From Oscillospiraceae bacterium (GTDB lineage: Bacteria; Bacillota; Clostridia; Oscillospirales; Ruminococcaceae): a stretch of 64,000 nt of DNA. This document shows positions 1 to 7,621 of this stretch, piece by piece. The first letter of the stretch is position 1; every line of letters starts with the position of its first letter. Location of the stretch: the NCBI GenBank assembly GCA_015067175.1, contig SVMX01000011.1, positions 1 through 64,000 on the forward strand, given 5' to 3'. The translations under genes were made by a program, and so were the position numbers. Under the pieces are notes generated by a model. The model saw only the letters and a list, made by a program, of their open reading frames with translations, was not told the origin of the DNA and did no database searches.

Positions 1-32
1 CACAAAAATTCAAAATTTCGGAGGAAACGACT

Positions 33-500
33 ATGTCAGATGAAGAAATCAAAGTTGAAGTATATAAGACCGAGGACGGTAAAAACTGCCTTGTTCTCGC
101 AAGTGTATATAAAAATAACTGTTCACATGAAACTACGGTTATCGTTGAAGATGATGTGCTGGAGGTTTTCGAGGCAGCTCGCAGAGAAACTGAAAGACAG
201 CGTTCTCGAGAACGCAGGCACGGATTGAAGAAAATCTATCTCGGCAATGAGGATTACGAAGCAAAGCTGGGAATGGTGACGCAGGCTCCCGATGAAGATA
301 TACATAGCGATATGTACTTGGAATACCTTAAACAGTTTTTCGATGATAAGGTTTACAAGCGTGGAATGATGTATTATCTGCATAAATTCACGGAAGCAGA
401 GATTGCAGAGCTTGAAGGTGTATCACAAGCAGCAGTTTCAAAGAGTATCAGAACATTCAAGGAAATAATGGCGAAGTTGTACAATTATGACCTTGAATAA
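33..500 (+). CDS. Sigma-70 region-4-like helix-turn-helix protein of a mobile element
   Basis: This 155-residue protein has an acidic N-terminal part and an arginine-rich linker near residues 50-65. Its C-terminal helix-turn-helix (about 118-150, containing TEAEIAELEGVSQAAVSKSI) resembles region 4 of sigma-70 factors. Small proteins of this kind sit next to large serine recombinases in clostridial integrative elements and are thought to regulate them; the adjacent recombinase remnant fits that context. The start has a good ribosome binding site (ggagg) 8 bases upstream. Region 2 of a full sigma factor is absent, so it is unlikely to be a complete sigma factor. The exact regulatory role is unknown. 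Confidence 0.7.
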   Translation: MSDEEIKVEVYKTEDGKNCLVLASVYKNNCSHETTVIVEDDVLEVFEAARRETERQRSRERRHGLKKIYLGNEDYEAKLGMVTQAPDEDIHSDMYLEYLKQFFDDKVYKRGMMYYLHKFTEAEIAELEGVSQAAVSKSIRTFKEIMAKLYNYDLE

Positions 501-607
501 TTATTTCGATTTATAATTTGCTACAAATCTTTTTCTTTGGGTTATAAAAACACCCTCTAAGTGACCGGAATATGTGAAAGGGGTTAACCAAGACAAGTGC
601 CACATCA

Positions 608-1498
608 ATGCTCAGTAATGTAAAATACAAGGGTCAGTATAAATACCGTGACATAATTATTGATGGCGGTGTTCCGAGAATTGTTTCTGACGCTCTATTT
701 AATAAGGTACAGGAACGATTGAAGAAAAACAAATACTCCCGTTCAAGATTTAAGGCAAAGATTGAGTATTTCCTTTCAACCAAGCTCATTTGCGGATACT
801 GCGGTGAGTTTATGATAGGAGAGAGTGGTACAAGCAGACAGAAGATTAAGTACAACTATTATAAATGTACTGGTGTAAAAAGGCACAAAGGTTGTCACAA
901 GAAAACTGTACGCAAGGCAGATATTGAAGAAATCGTACTGAATGATGTTATGGACAAGATGTTCAAGGAAGATTTGATAAACGATATTGCCGACAGCGTA
1001 ATGAGATTGCAGGAGAAAGAAAACACTACTATACCTCTTATGCAGAAGCAGTTGGCTGAAATTCATCAGAGTATAAATAATTTAGTCAAGGCTATGGAGA
1101 TGGGTATTGTTTCAAGAGAAACCAAGCAGCGTTTTGAAGAACTGGAAGCTCAGAGGACGGAACTTGAAACAGATATAATCAAGCAGGAAATCCAAGAGGA
1201 GATAATTACAAGAGAGCAGGTAGTTGAATGGCTGAAAGAGATGAAAAGGCTCGACCTTTCATTGGATGACAGTAAACGCAAACTTGTAGATACCTTTGTA
1301 AATTCAGTTTATCTTTACGATGACAAGGTTGTCATCATCTTTAATTGTAGGGAAGGGGCGAGTACACTCGCCCTCCCTTTGGACGATACTTCGGCTTGTA
1401 TGCGAATTGGGGAGCCAATAACTTTGATATACCCACTGATTTTCAGTGGGTATATTTTTTATCTTATATTGAAACAAACCGCGCCATTGAAACGATGA
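608..1498 (+). CDS. Large serine recombinase, N-terminally truncated
   Basis: The 296-residue frame begins inside the recombinase domain (GVPRIVSDALFNKVQERL, residues 22-39). It continues with the zinc beta-ribbon (CGYCGEF near 60 and a second cysteine pair near 80-95) and then the long coiled-coil region (about 130-220). The roughly 200-residue catalytic resolvase domain with its serine nucleophile is missing. The family is usually 450-550 residues, so this copy cannot be an active integrase. A stop codon at 575-577 closes the frame just upstream, and an orphan ribosome-binding-like aaagggg (578-583) precedes it, as if the 5' half had been deleted. The last 25 codons run through a strong terminator hairpin, so the tail may not be native. 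It is best regarded as a pseudogene fragment. Confidence 0.75.
   Translation: MLSNVKYKGQYKYRDIIIDGGVPRIVSDALFNKVQERLKKNKYSRSRFKAKIEYFLSTKLICGYCGEFMIGESGTSRQKIKYNYYKCTGVKRHKGCHKKTVRKADIEEIVLNDVMDKMFKEDLINDIADSVMRLQEKENTTIPLMQKQLAEIHQSINNLVKAMEMGIVSRETKQRFEELEAQRTELETDIIKQEIQEEIITREQVVEWLKEMKRLDLSLDDSKRKLVDTFVNSVYLYDDKVVIIFNCREGASTLALPLDDTSACMRIGEPITLIYPLIFSGYIFYLILKQTAPLKR
1427..1460 (+). terminator. Rho-independent terminator of the recombinase remnant
   Basis: A perfect 13-bp stem (1427-1439 with 1443-1455) closes on a three-base loop and is followed by five T residues. It lies inside the last codons of the truncated recombinase frame. Confidence 0.8.
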
Positions 1499-1511
1499 CG
1501 CGGTTTGTTGT
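1475..1511. terminator. Hairpin with weak T-tract between recombinase remnant and tRNA
   Basis: A 9-bp stem (1475-1483 with 1499-1507) is formed around the stop codon of the recombinase frame. Only short T-rich runs flank it on either strand, so it could be a weak bidirectional terminator or part of the element boundary. Confidence 0.45.
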
Positions 1512-1551
1512 GAACATTGTGTTTTGCTTTTAGTCGATGTTTAACAAATAA

Positions 1552-1580
1552 CAAAAACCACCCCATTTGGAGTGGTTTTG
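1552..1580 (-). terminator. Terminator of tRNA-Thr
   Basis: An 8-bp inverted repeat (1554-1561 with 1572-1579) is followed by a T-run when read on the minus strand. It lies directly downstream of the tRNA-Thr gene. Confidence 0.75.
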
Positions 1581-1584
1581 TTAT

Positions 1585-1660
1585 TGGAGCTGCTAATCGG
1601 AATCGAACCGATGACCTCATCCTTACCAAGGATGTGCTCTACCGACTGAGCCATAGCAGC
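1585..1660 (-). tRNA. tRNA-Thr (anticodon GGT)
   Basis: The minus strand folds into a complete cloverleaf. The acceptor stem is GCTGCTA paired with TAGCAGC, the D-arm contains CTCAGTCGGTAGAG, the anticodon stem is CATCC/GGATG with loop TTGGTAA, and the T-loop is GTTCGATTC. The 3' CCA is encoded. The anticodon GGT reads threonine codons ACC and ACU. It has its own consensus promoter upstream and a terminator downstream, so it is a single-gene transcript. Confidence 0.96.
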
Positions 1661-1674
1661 ATCGCAACGATGAT

Positions 1675-1703
1675 ATTATACCATATCAGCATGGTTTTGT
1701 CAA
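1675..1703 (-). promoter_or_regulatory. Promoter of tRNA-Thr
   Basis: On the minus strand a perfect TTGACA (1698-1703) and a perfect TATAAT (1675-1680) are separated by 17 bp, 14 bases before the tRNA 5' end. Confidence 0.85.
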
Positions 1704-1760
1704 GCACTTTTTTGATTTTTTCTTTTTTTATTTGATTGCTGTCGCTAGCGCCAAAAAAAC

Positions 1761-1789
1761 TTGTAATTTGACGAGTATTGTGCTACAAT
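1761..1789 (+). promoter_or_regulatory. Promoter for the gene cluster beginning at 1830
   Basis: TTGTAA (1761-1766) and TACAAT (1784-1789) are spaced by 17 bp, about 40 bases upstream of the first small gene. The -35 is only a partial match. Confidence 0.6.
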
Positions 1790-1829
1790 ATAAAATGTAG
1801 AATTATGCAAAAGAAAGGTCATACATAAA

Positions 1830-1997
1830 ATGGAACCACATGATTACAAAATAATAAATATCGAGGGCGAGTATGCTACGCTCAAAGACCTTGACAGCGG
1901 CGAGGAGCTTTTTATCACGCTGTTTCTGCTTCCCGATGGCTCGGATATCGGCACTAAGCTGCACTATGAGAATCTGTCCTATGAGATAGTAGACTAA
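1830..1997 (+). CDS. Small conserved acidic protein, 55 residues, function unknown
   Basis: A short frame reads as a globular, acidic 55-residue protein with no cysteines and no membrane segment (MEPHDYKIINIEGEYATLKD at the start, LHYENLSYEIVD at the end). An aaagaaagg ribosome binding site and a promoter precede it, and the EamA transporter gene starts 13 bases after its stop. The composition is normal for a protein, and the pattern (a strand, a turn, LLPDGSDIGTKL, a final strand) suggests a small beta-fold. I recall similar short proteins in other Clostridia but cannot name a family. No function can be assigned. Confidence 0.7.
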   Translation: MEPHDYKIINIEGEYATLKDLDSGEELFITLFLLPDGSDIGTKLHYENLSYEIVD

Positions 1998-2010
1998 GGG
2001 GGGGAACACA

Positions 2011-2865
2011 GTGCTGCTGATGCTTCTGGTTGTAGCGTGTTACACTATTTGCTCGCTCAGTGATAAATACGCCGTTGCAAAGCTTAAATTTGACGGAAAT
2101 ACGCTAACCTTTCTCATGGCGGCGGCAACTGCGCTGCTGATGTGCGCGTATCTTCCGTTTGACAGCAGGATATTTGTAATGTCTTGGCAGAGCTTTGCGG
2201 CGATACTGTTGATGGCGGCTTCAAAGCTGCTGGAATTTAAACTTGCGGCTGTCATACTTACGGAAATGTCCGCATTCGAGCTTAAAGCATGGCTTGGAAT
2301 AACGGTGTTTTTGTCCTACGCGACAGACCTTGTCAGCGGAGTTTCTGAGCTTGGTTTAAGCTCTGTATGGAAATTCTGCTTTATTGCGCTTTCGGCGGTG
2401 GGGCTTTTCATGATAGCGCGGTCTGGCGGAAAGAAGATAAATTACGTAAAAATAGCGCTGCCGCTTGTTGGTTATCTGCTTGCAAAGTTCGGCTATGGTC
2501 TTATCATAAGCTTTTTCTGTAATGAAAAAACAGGAGTGTGCTATATTTCGCCGACGCTGTCGCTGTTTTTTGCGTTGGTTTTGCTTGCTGTGTTGCTTGC
2601 GCCAAAGGTACACCCTATAAAGCTTTTCAAGGAAAAAACAAGCGGCGCTATGTTCGTGTCCCTCACAAAAATACCGAATGTTGTGGGACTAGTGTGCGAA
2701 AACATCGTTGCAACGGAAAGTATGGCGAACTATGCGTTTATACAGCCGATGATACTTGTGGTGCTGTTCTTTATAGGACTTATTAGGCGCGAGGAATGTA
2801 CAAAATTGAACATTGCGGGCAGCGTAATCTGCATTGCTGGTATTATAGGATTTCAGCTTTTTTGA
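2011..2865 (+). CDS. EamA/DMT-family membrane transporter
   Basis: This 284-residue protein consists almost entirely of hydrophobic segments, about ten by eye in two halves. That matches the drug/metabolite transporter superfamily, whose 10-TM members are usually about 280-300 residues. Such proteins export amino acids, nucleotide sugars or other small molecules; the substrate cannot be read from the sequence. The start is a GTG preceded by a run of G residues (aagggggggaac), 13 bases after the stop of the small gene upstream, so the two are probably cotranscribed. The MATE exporter follows 42 bases later. Confidence 0.75.
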   Translation: MLLMLLVVACYTICSLSDKYAVAKLKFDGNTLTFLMAAATALLMCAYLPFDSRIFVMSWQSFAAILLMAASKLLEFKLAAVILTEMSAFELKAWLGITVFLSYATDLVSGVSELGLSSVWKFCFIALSAVGLFMIARSGGKKINYVKIALPLVGYLLAKFGYGLIISFFCNEKTGVCYISPTLSLFFALVLLAVLLAPKVHPIKLFKEKTSGAMFVSLTKIPNVVGLVCENIVATESMANYAFIQPMILVVLFFIGLIRREECTKLNIAGSVICIAGIIGFQLF

Positions 2866-2907
2866 GTAGTAATATTAAAACAGATATAAAGATTAAGGTG
2901 TAAACAA

Positions 2908-4248
2908 ATGAAAGATCTAACAAAGGGCAGCCCTTTGCGGCTTATTATAGGTTTTGCCCTGCCTATTTTGCTGGGGCTTGTTTTTCAGCAGGCTTACAGC
3001 TTTACCGATACGATAATCATAGGTCAGCAGCTTGGCGAAAGCTCGGTTGCGGCGGTTGGCTCTACCTCGGCGGTGGTATCGCTGATGTTCAGTCTGATAA
3101 ACGGTCTTGTCACAGGCTTTGCCATAGTGGTTGCGAAGAATTTCGGCGCAGGAGATCTTGATGAGATGCGCCGCAGCATTGCGCGAATGATAACATTCTC
3201 GGCATCTCTTACGGCTGTTGTGATAGTGCTGGTAACTGTGTTCGTAACGACGCTGTTACAGCTTTTGGACACTCCCGAGAGCATTATGGAAGAAGCTAAA
3301 AGCTATCTTCTCATAGTTGCGGGCGGACTTGTCGTGACGTTGATGTATAACCTCGAATCGAGTATTCTGCGCGCTGTAGGTGACAGTATCGTACCGCTGA
3401 TAATACTCATCATCTCTGCGGCGCTCAACATCGGGCTTGACCTGCTGTTTGTATGTGTTTTTCAGTGGGGAGTAAGCGGTGCGGCGCTTGCAACTGTGCT
3501 TGCTCAGCTTGTGTCGGCTGTTGTGTGTCTTATCTATCTTATTAAAAAAAGACGCTCGCTTTGTATCAGTCGTTCGGATTTCAAGTTTACGGCTGATTCT
3601 ACAAAAGCGCTGCTTAGTGCAGGTCTTGGCATGGCGCTGATGTATTCCATAGTCGATATTGGCTCAATAGTGCTTCAAAACGGCATAAATGGCATGGGCG
3701 AGGAGATAATCGCCGCGCATACTGCTGCTAGAAAGATATTCAGCCTTACGATAATGCCGTTTTCCTCGATAAGTGCCACAATGGTCACATTTTCGGGACA
3801 AAATCTCGGCGCAGGAAAATATTCACGCATAAAGCTCGGAATGCGCGACGGGCTGCTTATATCGTTTAGCTGGTCAACTATAGCCTTGGGTCTGGTGTTT
3901 TTGTTTGGCGAATTTCTCGTGCGGCTGATATTGCCCGACGCTGCGGCTGAAACTGCCGCAACAGCGGTAGATTATATGCGTTTCAATGTGCCGTTTTATT
4001 ATGCGCTTGCTGTGCTGCTGGGACTTCGTTCTGCGCTTCAGGGGCTTGGACGCAGCATGATACCGATAATTGCAAGTATTATAGAATTTATATGGAAGCT
4101 GCTCACGGTTGCTGTGATGATACCATGGCTCGGCTATTTCGGCGTTATAATATCAGAACCGATCGTCTGGACTGTCTGCGCTGTGCTTGTGGGAACTATC
4201 GCGGTGATAACTCTGCGGTCTATGCCAAAGGAAGATATGGAGGTATAA
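2908..4248 (+). CDS. MATE-family multidrug/metabolite exporter
   Basis: The 446-residue membrane protein has twelve predicted membrane segments arranged as two related halves. Its N-terminus (KGSPLRLIIGFALPILLG) and the following QQAYSFTDTIIIGQQLG are hallmarks of MATE (MatE/NorM/DinF) proteins. These export cationic compounds using a sodium or proton gradient. The length is normal for the family. The start has an aaggtg ribosome binding site. The MoxR ATPase begins one base after its stop, which suggests shared transcription but not necessarily a shared function. The substrate is unknown. Confidence 0.88.
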   Translation: MKDLTKGSPLRLIIGFALPILLGLVFQQAYSFTDTIIIGQQLGESSVAAVGSTSAVVSLMFSLINGLVTGFAIVVAKNFGAGDLDEMRRSIARMITFSASLTAVVIVLVTVFVTTLLQLLDTPESIMEEAKSYLLIVAGGLVVTLMYNLESSILRAVGDSIVPLIILIISAALNIGLDLLFVCVFQWGVSGAALATVLAQLVSAVVCLIYLIKKRRSLCISRSDFKFTADSTKALLSAGLGMALMYSIVDIGSIVLQNGINGMGEEIIAAHTAARKIFSLTIMPFSSISATMVTFSGQNLGAGKYSRIKLGMRDGLLISFSWSTIALGLVFLFGEFLVRLILPDAAAETAATAVDYMRFNVPFYYALAVLLGLRSALQGLGRSMIPIIASIIEFIWKLLTVAVMIPWLGYFGVIISEPIVWTVCAVLVGTIAVITLRSMPKEDMEV

Positions 4249-4249
4249 C

Positions 4250-5200
4250 ATGATAAAGGATATTTCGGGTAAGCTTATTGACAACATATCGCTTGCTGTA
4301 AGGGGCAAAAAAGCAGAGATAAGGCTTGTGTGCGCGGCTTTGCTTGCGGGCGGTCATGTGTTGCTGGAGGACGTTCCGGGCACAGGCAAGACCATGCTTG
4401 CGCGAAGCCTTGCAAGGTCGATAGACTGCGATTTCAGACGTATCCAGTTCACGCCTGACTTGCTGCCCTCTGATATTACGGGAATTAACTTTTACAACAT
4501 GAAAGAGCAGGAGTTTGTTCTGAAAAAAGGCCCTGTTTTTGCGAATGTTCTGCTTGCTGATGAGATAAACCGCGCTACACCGCGCACGCAGTCGGCGCTT
4601 TTGGAATGTATGGAGGAGCGACAGACGACCATTGACGGCGAAAGTCTGCGGCTGCCATCTCCGTTTTTTGTTATTGCAACACAAAACCCCGTGGAAACTG
4701 CGGGAACTTATCCTTTGCCCGAAGCGCAGCTTGACCGCTTTATGATAAAGCTTCAGCTTGGCTATCCCGAGAGAGCGGAGGAGATAAATGTAATAAGCGG
4801 CGCAAAAAGCGCGAATGCGGCGGACGAGCTTAATGCCGTATGCAGTGCCGAGGATATCGCAAGAGCGCAGAAAGAGATAGATGAATGTACCGCAAGCGAA
4901 GCTGTGTGCGGCTATATCGCGGATATTGCAGAGGCAACAAGAAAGCACGCTGCGGTAAAGCTTGGACTGAGCACGCGCGGCGCTGTTGCGCTGAAACGCA
5001 TGGCGGCGGCACTTGCTCTTATTTCAGGCAGAAGCTATGTCATGCCGCAGGACGTTGCTGAGGCGGCTCCGTGGGTGATACGCCACAGGCTTGTGTGCCG
5101 TGGATATTCGCTGCAAGGCGGCGCTGACAGAACCGCCGACGAGGTACTTCGACAGGTGCTTGACAGCGTGTCTGTGCCAACCGAAAGCGTTGAGGAATAA
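4250..5200 (+). CDS. MoxR-family AAA+ ATPase
   Basis: The 316-residue AAA+ ATPase has a Walker A loop DVPGTGKT (41-48), a Walker B LLADE (101-105) and the sensor region FFVIATQNPVE typical of MoxR. MoxR ATPases act as chaperones that mature or regulate partner proteins, commonly those with a von Willebrand or DUF58 domain. The gene lies directly before a DUF58 gene and a multi-TM gene with a DUF4129-like tail, the standard MoxR-DUF58-transglutaminase/DUF4129 order. It starts one base after the MATE stop with a ggaggt ribosome binding site. The client process, probably at the envelope, is not shown by the sequence. Confidence 0.9.
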   Translation: MIKDISGKLIDNISLAVRGKKAEIRLVCAALLAGGHVLLEDVPGTGKTMLARSLARSIDCDFRRIQFTPDLLPSDITGINFYNMKEQEFVLKKGPVFANVLLADEINRATPRTQSALLECMEERQTTIDGESLRLPSPFFVIATQNPVETAGTYPLPEAQLDRFMIKLQLGYPERAEEINVISGAKSANAADELNAVCSAEDIARAQKEIDECTASEAVCGYIADIAEATRKHAAVKLGLSTRGAVALKRMAAALALISGRSYVMPQDVAEAAPWVIRHRLVCRGYSLQGGADRTADEVLRQVLDSVSVPTESVEE

Positions 5201-5202
5201 AA

Positions 5203-6327
5203 ATGGAGCTTATTGCGATGGCTCTGATACTGACGGCGGTGCTTATCGCACAGTATCTTGTCTATAAAAATCTGGGGCTTCGCGGCATTGACTACAAGCT
5301 TACCATCAGCAAGGCTGAGGCGTTTGAGGGCGAGGAGATAGAGGTCATCGAGGAGATAACCAACGCAAAGCGGCTTCCGCTGCCGTGGGTGCGCTCTGAG
5401 ATATGCTGCTCACGCTGGCTGGCGTTTTACGGGGACGCACAAAACGTTGCCAAGGACGCGCAGAAAGGCTTTGTTGCGGGAATATTCATGCTGAAAGGTA
5501 ACCAGAAGCTACGAAGAGTATGGCGCGTGAAATGCGAAAAGCGCGGCGTGTTTACCATCGAGGATATCACGCTATCGGTCAGCGACCTGTTCGGGCTTGT
5601 AAAGACCTCGTGTATGATAAAGGTGAAAGAGCAGATATGCGTTCTGCCGTCACCGTCCGAGCCGCAGCTTCCGACGCTTTCAAGCGACAGTTTTATCGGA
5701 AACAATACGGTGCGCAGATTTATACTTCCCGACCCGTTTCTTATTAGCGGTGCAAGGGAATACACAGGGCGCGAGCCAATGAACCGTATCCACTGGGCGC
5801 AGACTGCGAAAACGGGCACGCCGATGGTGTACAACAATGAGTTTTCCACTGAGCGAAAGGTGTTGGTCGCGTTCAATCTTCAGCGTATGGTGTCCGATGA
5901 AAAGCAGCGGCTTTCCATATCGGTGCTGGAGGCGCAGATAAAAGCGGCGGCTTTCGTTCTCGATTACTGTTACCGCTCGCATATAGAGGCGGCATTTGCA
6001 GCAAATTCCGAGCAGGAAATATTCGTTCCTGCAGAGCAGGGCTATGAGCATATGCTGAATATACTGCGTGCGCTTGCAAGGATAAAAAATCGCTGCGGCG
6101 CACACATGGACGAGTATTTCCGGCAGCTTGACTACTCCGAATACACCGATGTGATTTTTATAAGCAATATTATGAGTGACGAAATGGCGCAGGTAATGCA
6201 GGAGCTTGCTTCTGAGGGCAAATATGTCGCGCTGATGTCGAATGAAACTGAACACACAGGCTTCTGCGATGTGTACAGAGTACCGCGCACAAGAAGCTAT
6301 CCCATGGAAAGCGGTGACGACGAATGA
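5203..6327 (+). CDS. DUF58 domain protein, membrane-anchored
   Basis: The 374-residue protein has one hydrophobic N-terminal segment (about 3-20). A beta-rich region follows, and then the DUF58 signature REYTGREPMNRIHWAQTAKT near residues 184-203. DUF58 proteins adopt a fold related to von Willebrand A domains and are encoded with MoxR ATPases; the pair is inferred to work as an ATP-driven complex at the membrane. It begins two bases after the moxR stop, and its own stop overlaps the next start (ATGA), so the three genes are translationally coupled. The biochemical role of the family is not established. Confidence 0.85.
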   Translation: MELIAMALILTAVLIAQYLVYKNLGLRGIDYKLTISKAEAFEGEEIEVIEEITNAKRLPLPWVRSEICCSRWLAFYGDAQNVAKDAQKGFVAGIFMLKGNQKLRRVWRVKCEKRGVFTIEDITLSVSDLFGLVKTSCMIKVKEQICVLPSPSEPQLPTLSSDSFIGNNTVRRFILPDPFLISGAREYTGREPMNRIHWAQTAKTGTPMVYNNEFSTERKVLVAFNLQRMVSDEKQRLSISVLEAQIKAAAFVLDYCYRSHIEAAFAANSEQEIFVPAEQGYEHMLNILRALARIKNRCGAHMDEYFRQLDYSEYTDVIFISNIMSDEMAQVMQELASEGKYVALMSNETEHTGFCDVYRVPRTRSYPMESGDDE

Positions 6328-7619
6328 GTGAACGTTTTCTTATGATACTTTCGGTGCTGGGACAGCTGCTATCAGTGTTTCCGTTCGTTGTTTTGTGCGA
6401 GAGCGCAGGCTTCGGCGGCTTTACTTGGTGGCACTATTTCGCGTTGTATGCGGTATATGCGGTGTTTTATATATGCGGCAGAGCGTGTGCTTTATGGGCG
6501 CTTGACGGCAATCACTCGCGCAGCTTTCGCCCAAAGGCGTTTTTCCTGTCGCGCGCGGCGTTCTGTGTGCCGACCGTGGTATATATAATAATCTGTGCAG
6601 TGTTTGAGCTGTCAAGCTGTCTGTATATTTATGGGCTGCCTGCCGCTCTGATAATATACTATGCGGGATATACTTCGGCGAAAAAGAACTACAGCGACGT
6701 GTTTACACGCGGGTGGTTTGCGCTTTATTTTGTGACGGCGCTTATATTTACGATATTGATGTACTTTATAAAGGACGAGAGCATAACGCGTGTTGCAGGA
6801 GTGCAGCTGTGCGTAGGGCTTGGCGTTATGATAGTGCTTGCGGCAATCCTCACAAATCAAACTAATATCGATCTTTGCACGCGGCAGCGCGACTCGGGGC
6901 GTATAGCTTTGCCGAGAGGACTGCGCCGATACAATTGCCTGCTGTCGGCTGCGATATCCGTGGCTGCGGTAGCGCTGCTTCTGCTGGCTGTGCCGCTTGC
7001 CCAGCTGCTTTCATCAGGCTTACTGGCGCTGCTGAGGCTTATATTGTCGCTGTTTCAGAACACTGAATACGACGAGGCGGAGGACGAGATACTTTCCTCT
7101 CCCGACGGCGGAGGCCCGCTTTGGGGCGGTACAGGAACAAGCGCACTTGCTGCGATATTGCAGATGCTGCTTTATATAGGAATTATTGTGGTGATAATTG
7201 CTTGCAGAAAGCAGATAGCCGCATTTTTCCGCGAGCTTATTGCACCGCTTTTTAAAGTGCGTGAGGAGCAACCGTCGCTCGCTTATGCTGATGAATTCAG
7301 CGAGCTTCCCGAGCTTACGCGCGGCTCACGCAGAAAACGCGAGCAGCAGCTTTACAAGCTGTATCGAAAGGAGCAGGACCCTGTTCAGCGCTACAGACTG
7401 GGCTACAGATTTATACTGACGAGGCTTTGCTTTACGCAGTATCCGCCCGAGCCTGCCGATTTCACCGATATCCACAGGATAAAATGTGAGCGCGGCTTTC
7501 ACAGTGAGGATATCGGAAAGATATTTGAGGTCTACAACGATGTGCGCTATGGCGGACGCACGCCTACAAACGAAGAGCTTGGCTTTGAAGAAAGCTTTAT
7601 TGAAGAGATAAGGAGATAG
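6324..7619 (+). CDS. Multi-TM membrane protein with DUF4129-like cytoplasmic tail
   Basis: The 431-residue protein has about eight membrane segments in residues 1-300 and a basic, soluble C-terminal domain. The end of that domain (VYNDVRYGGRTPTNEELG) resembles DUF4129, the tail found on transglutaminase-like membrane proteins next to moxR and DUF58. No transglutaminase domain with Cys-His-Asp is visible, so this appears to be the membrane and DUF4129 part without the enzyme. It overlaps the DUF58 gene by four bases and is followed after two bases by metH. I regard it as the third member of the MoxR system; its role is unknown. Confidence 0.7.
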   Translation: MSERFLMILSVLGQLLSVFPFVVLCESAGFGGFTWWHYFALYAVYAVFYICGRACALWALDGNHSRSFRPKAFFLSRAAFCVPTVVYIIICAVFELSSCLYIYGLPAALIIYYAGYTSAKKNYSDVFTRGWFALYFVTALIFTILMYFIKDESITRVAGVQLCVGLGVMIVLAAILTNQTNIDLCTRQRDSGRIALPRGLRRYNCLLSAAISVAAVALLLLAVPLAQLLSSGLLALLRLILSLFQNTEYDEAEDEILSSPDGGGPLWGGTGTSALAAILQMLLYIGIIVVIIACRKQIAAFFRELIAPLFKVREEQPSLAYADEFSELPELTRGSRRKREQQLYKLYRKEQDPVQRYRLGYRFILTRLCFTQYPPEPADFTDIHRIKCERGFHSEDIGKIFEVYNDVRYGGRTPTNEELGFEESFIEEIRR

Positions 7620-7621
7620 CT

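Larger units (their letters stand above)
1..1460 (+). mobile_element. Remnant of an integrative element (right-hand end)
   Basis: Two genes typical of clostridial integrative elements lie side by side: a sigma-70-like helix-turn-helix regulator (33-500) and a large serine recombinase that has lost its catalytic N-terminus (608-1498). In intact elements the recombinase is usually the last gene before the attachment site, so the boundary is probably close to the terminator at 1427-1460. I cannot see attachment-site repeats, and the left part lies outside the window. The extent is therefore an inference. Confidence 0.55.

Noticed and set aside
1585-1660. Attachment site within tRNA-Thr for the element at the left edge
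   Set aside because: The remnant carries a serine recombinase, a class that seldom uses tRNA genes, and no partial tRNA repeat is visible on the element side.
1517-1735. A 72-codon frame on the plus strand across the tRNA gene
   Set aside because: Its residues (AANRNRTDDLILTKDVLYRL) are the well known artefact of translating the antisense of a tRNA gene.
4220-4948. A 242-codon minus-strand frame opposite the MoxR gene
   Set aside because: It is antisense to a gene with clear Walker motifs and has low-complexity, cysteine- and arginine-rich content typical of shadows.
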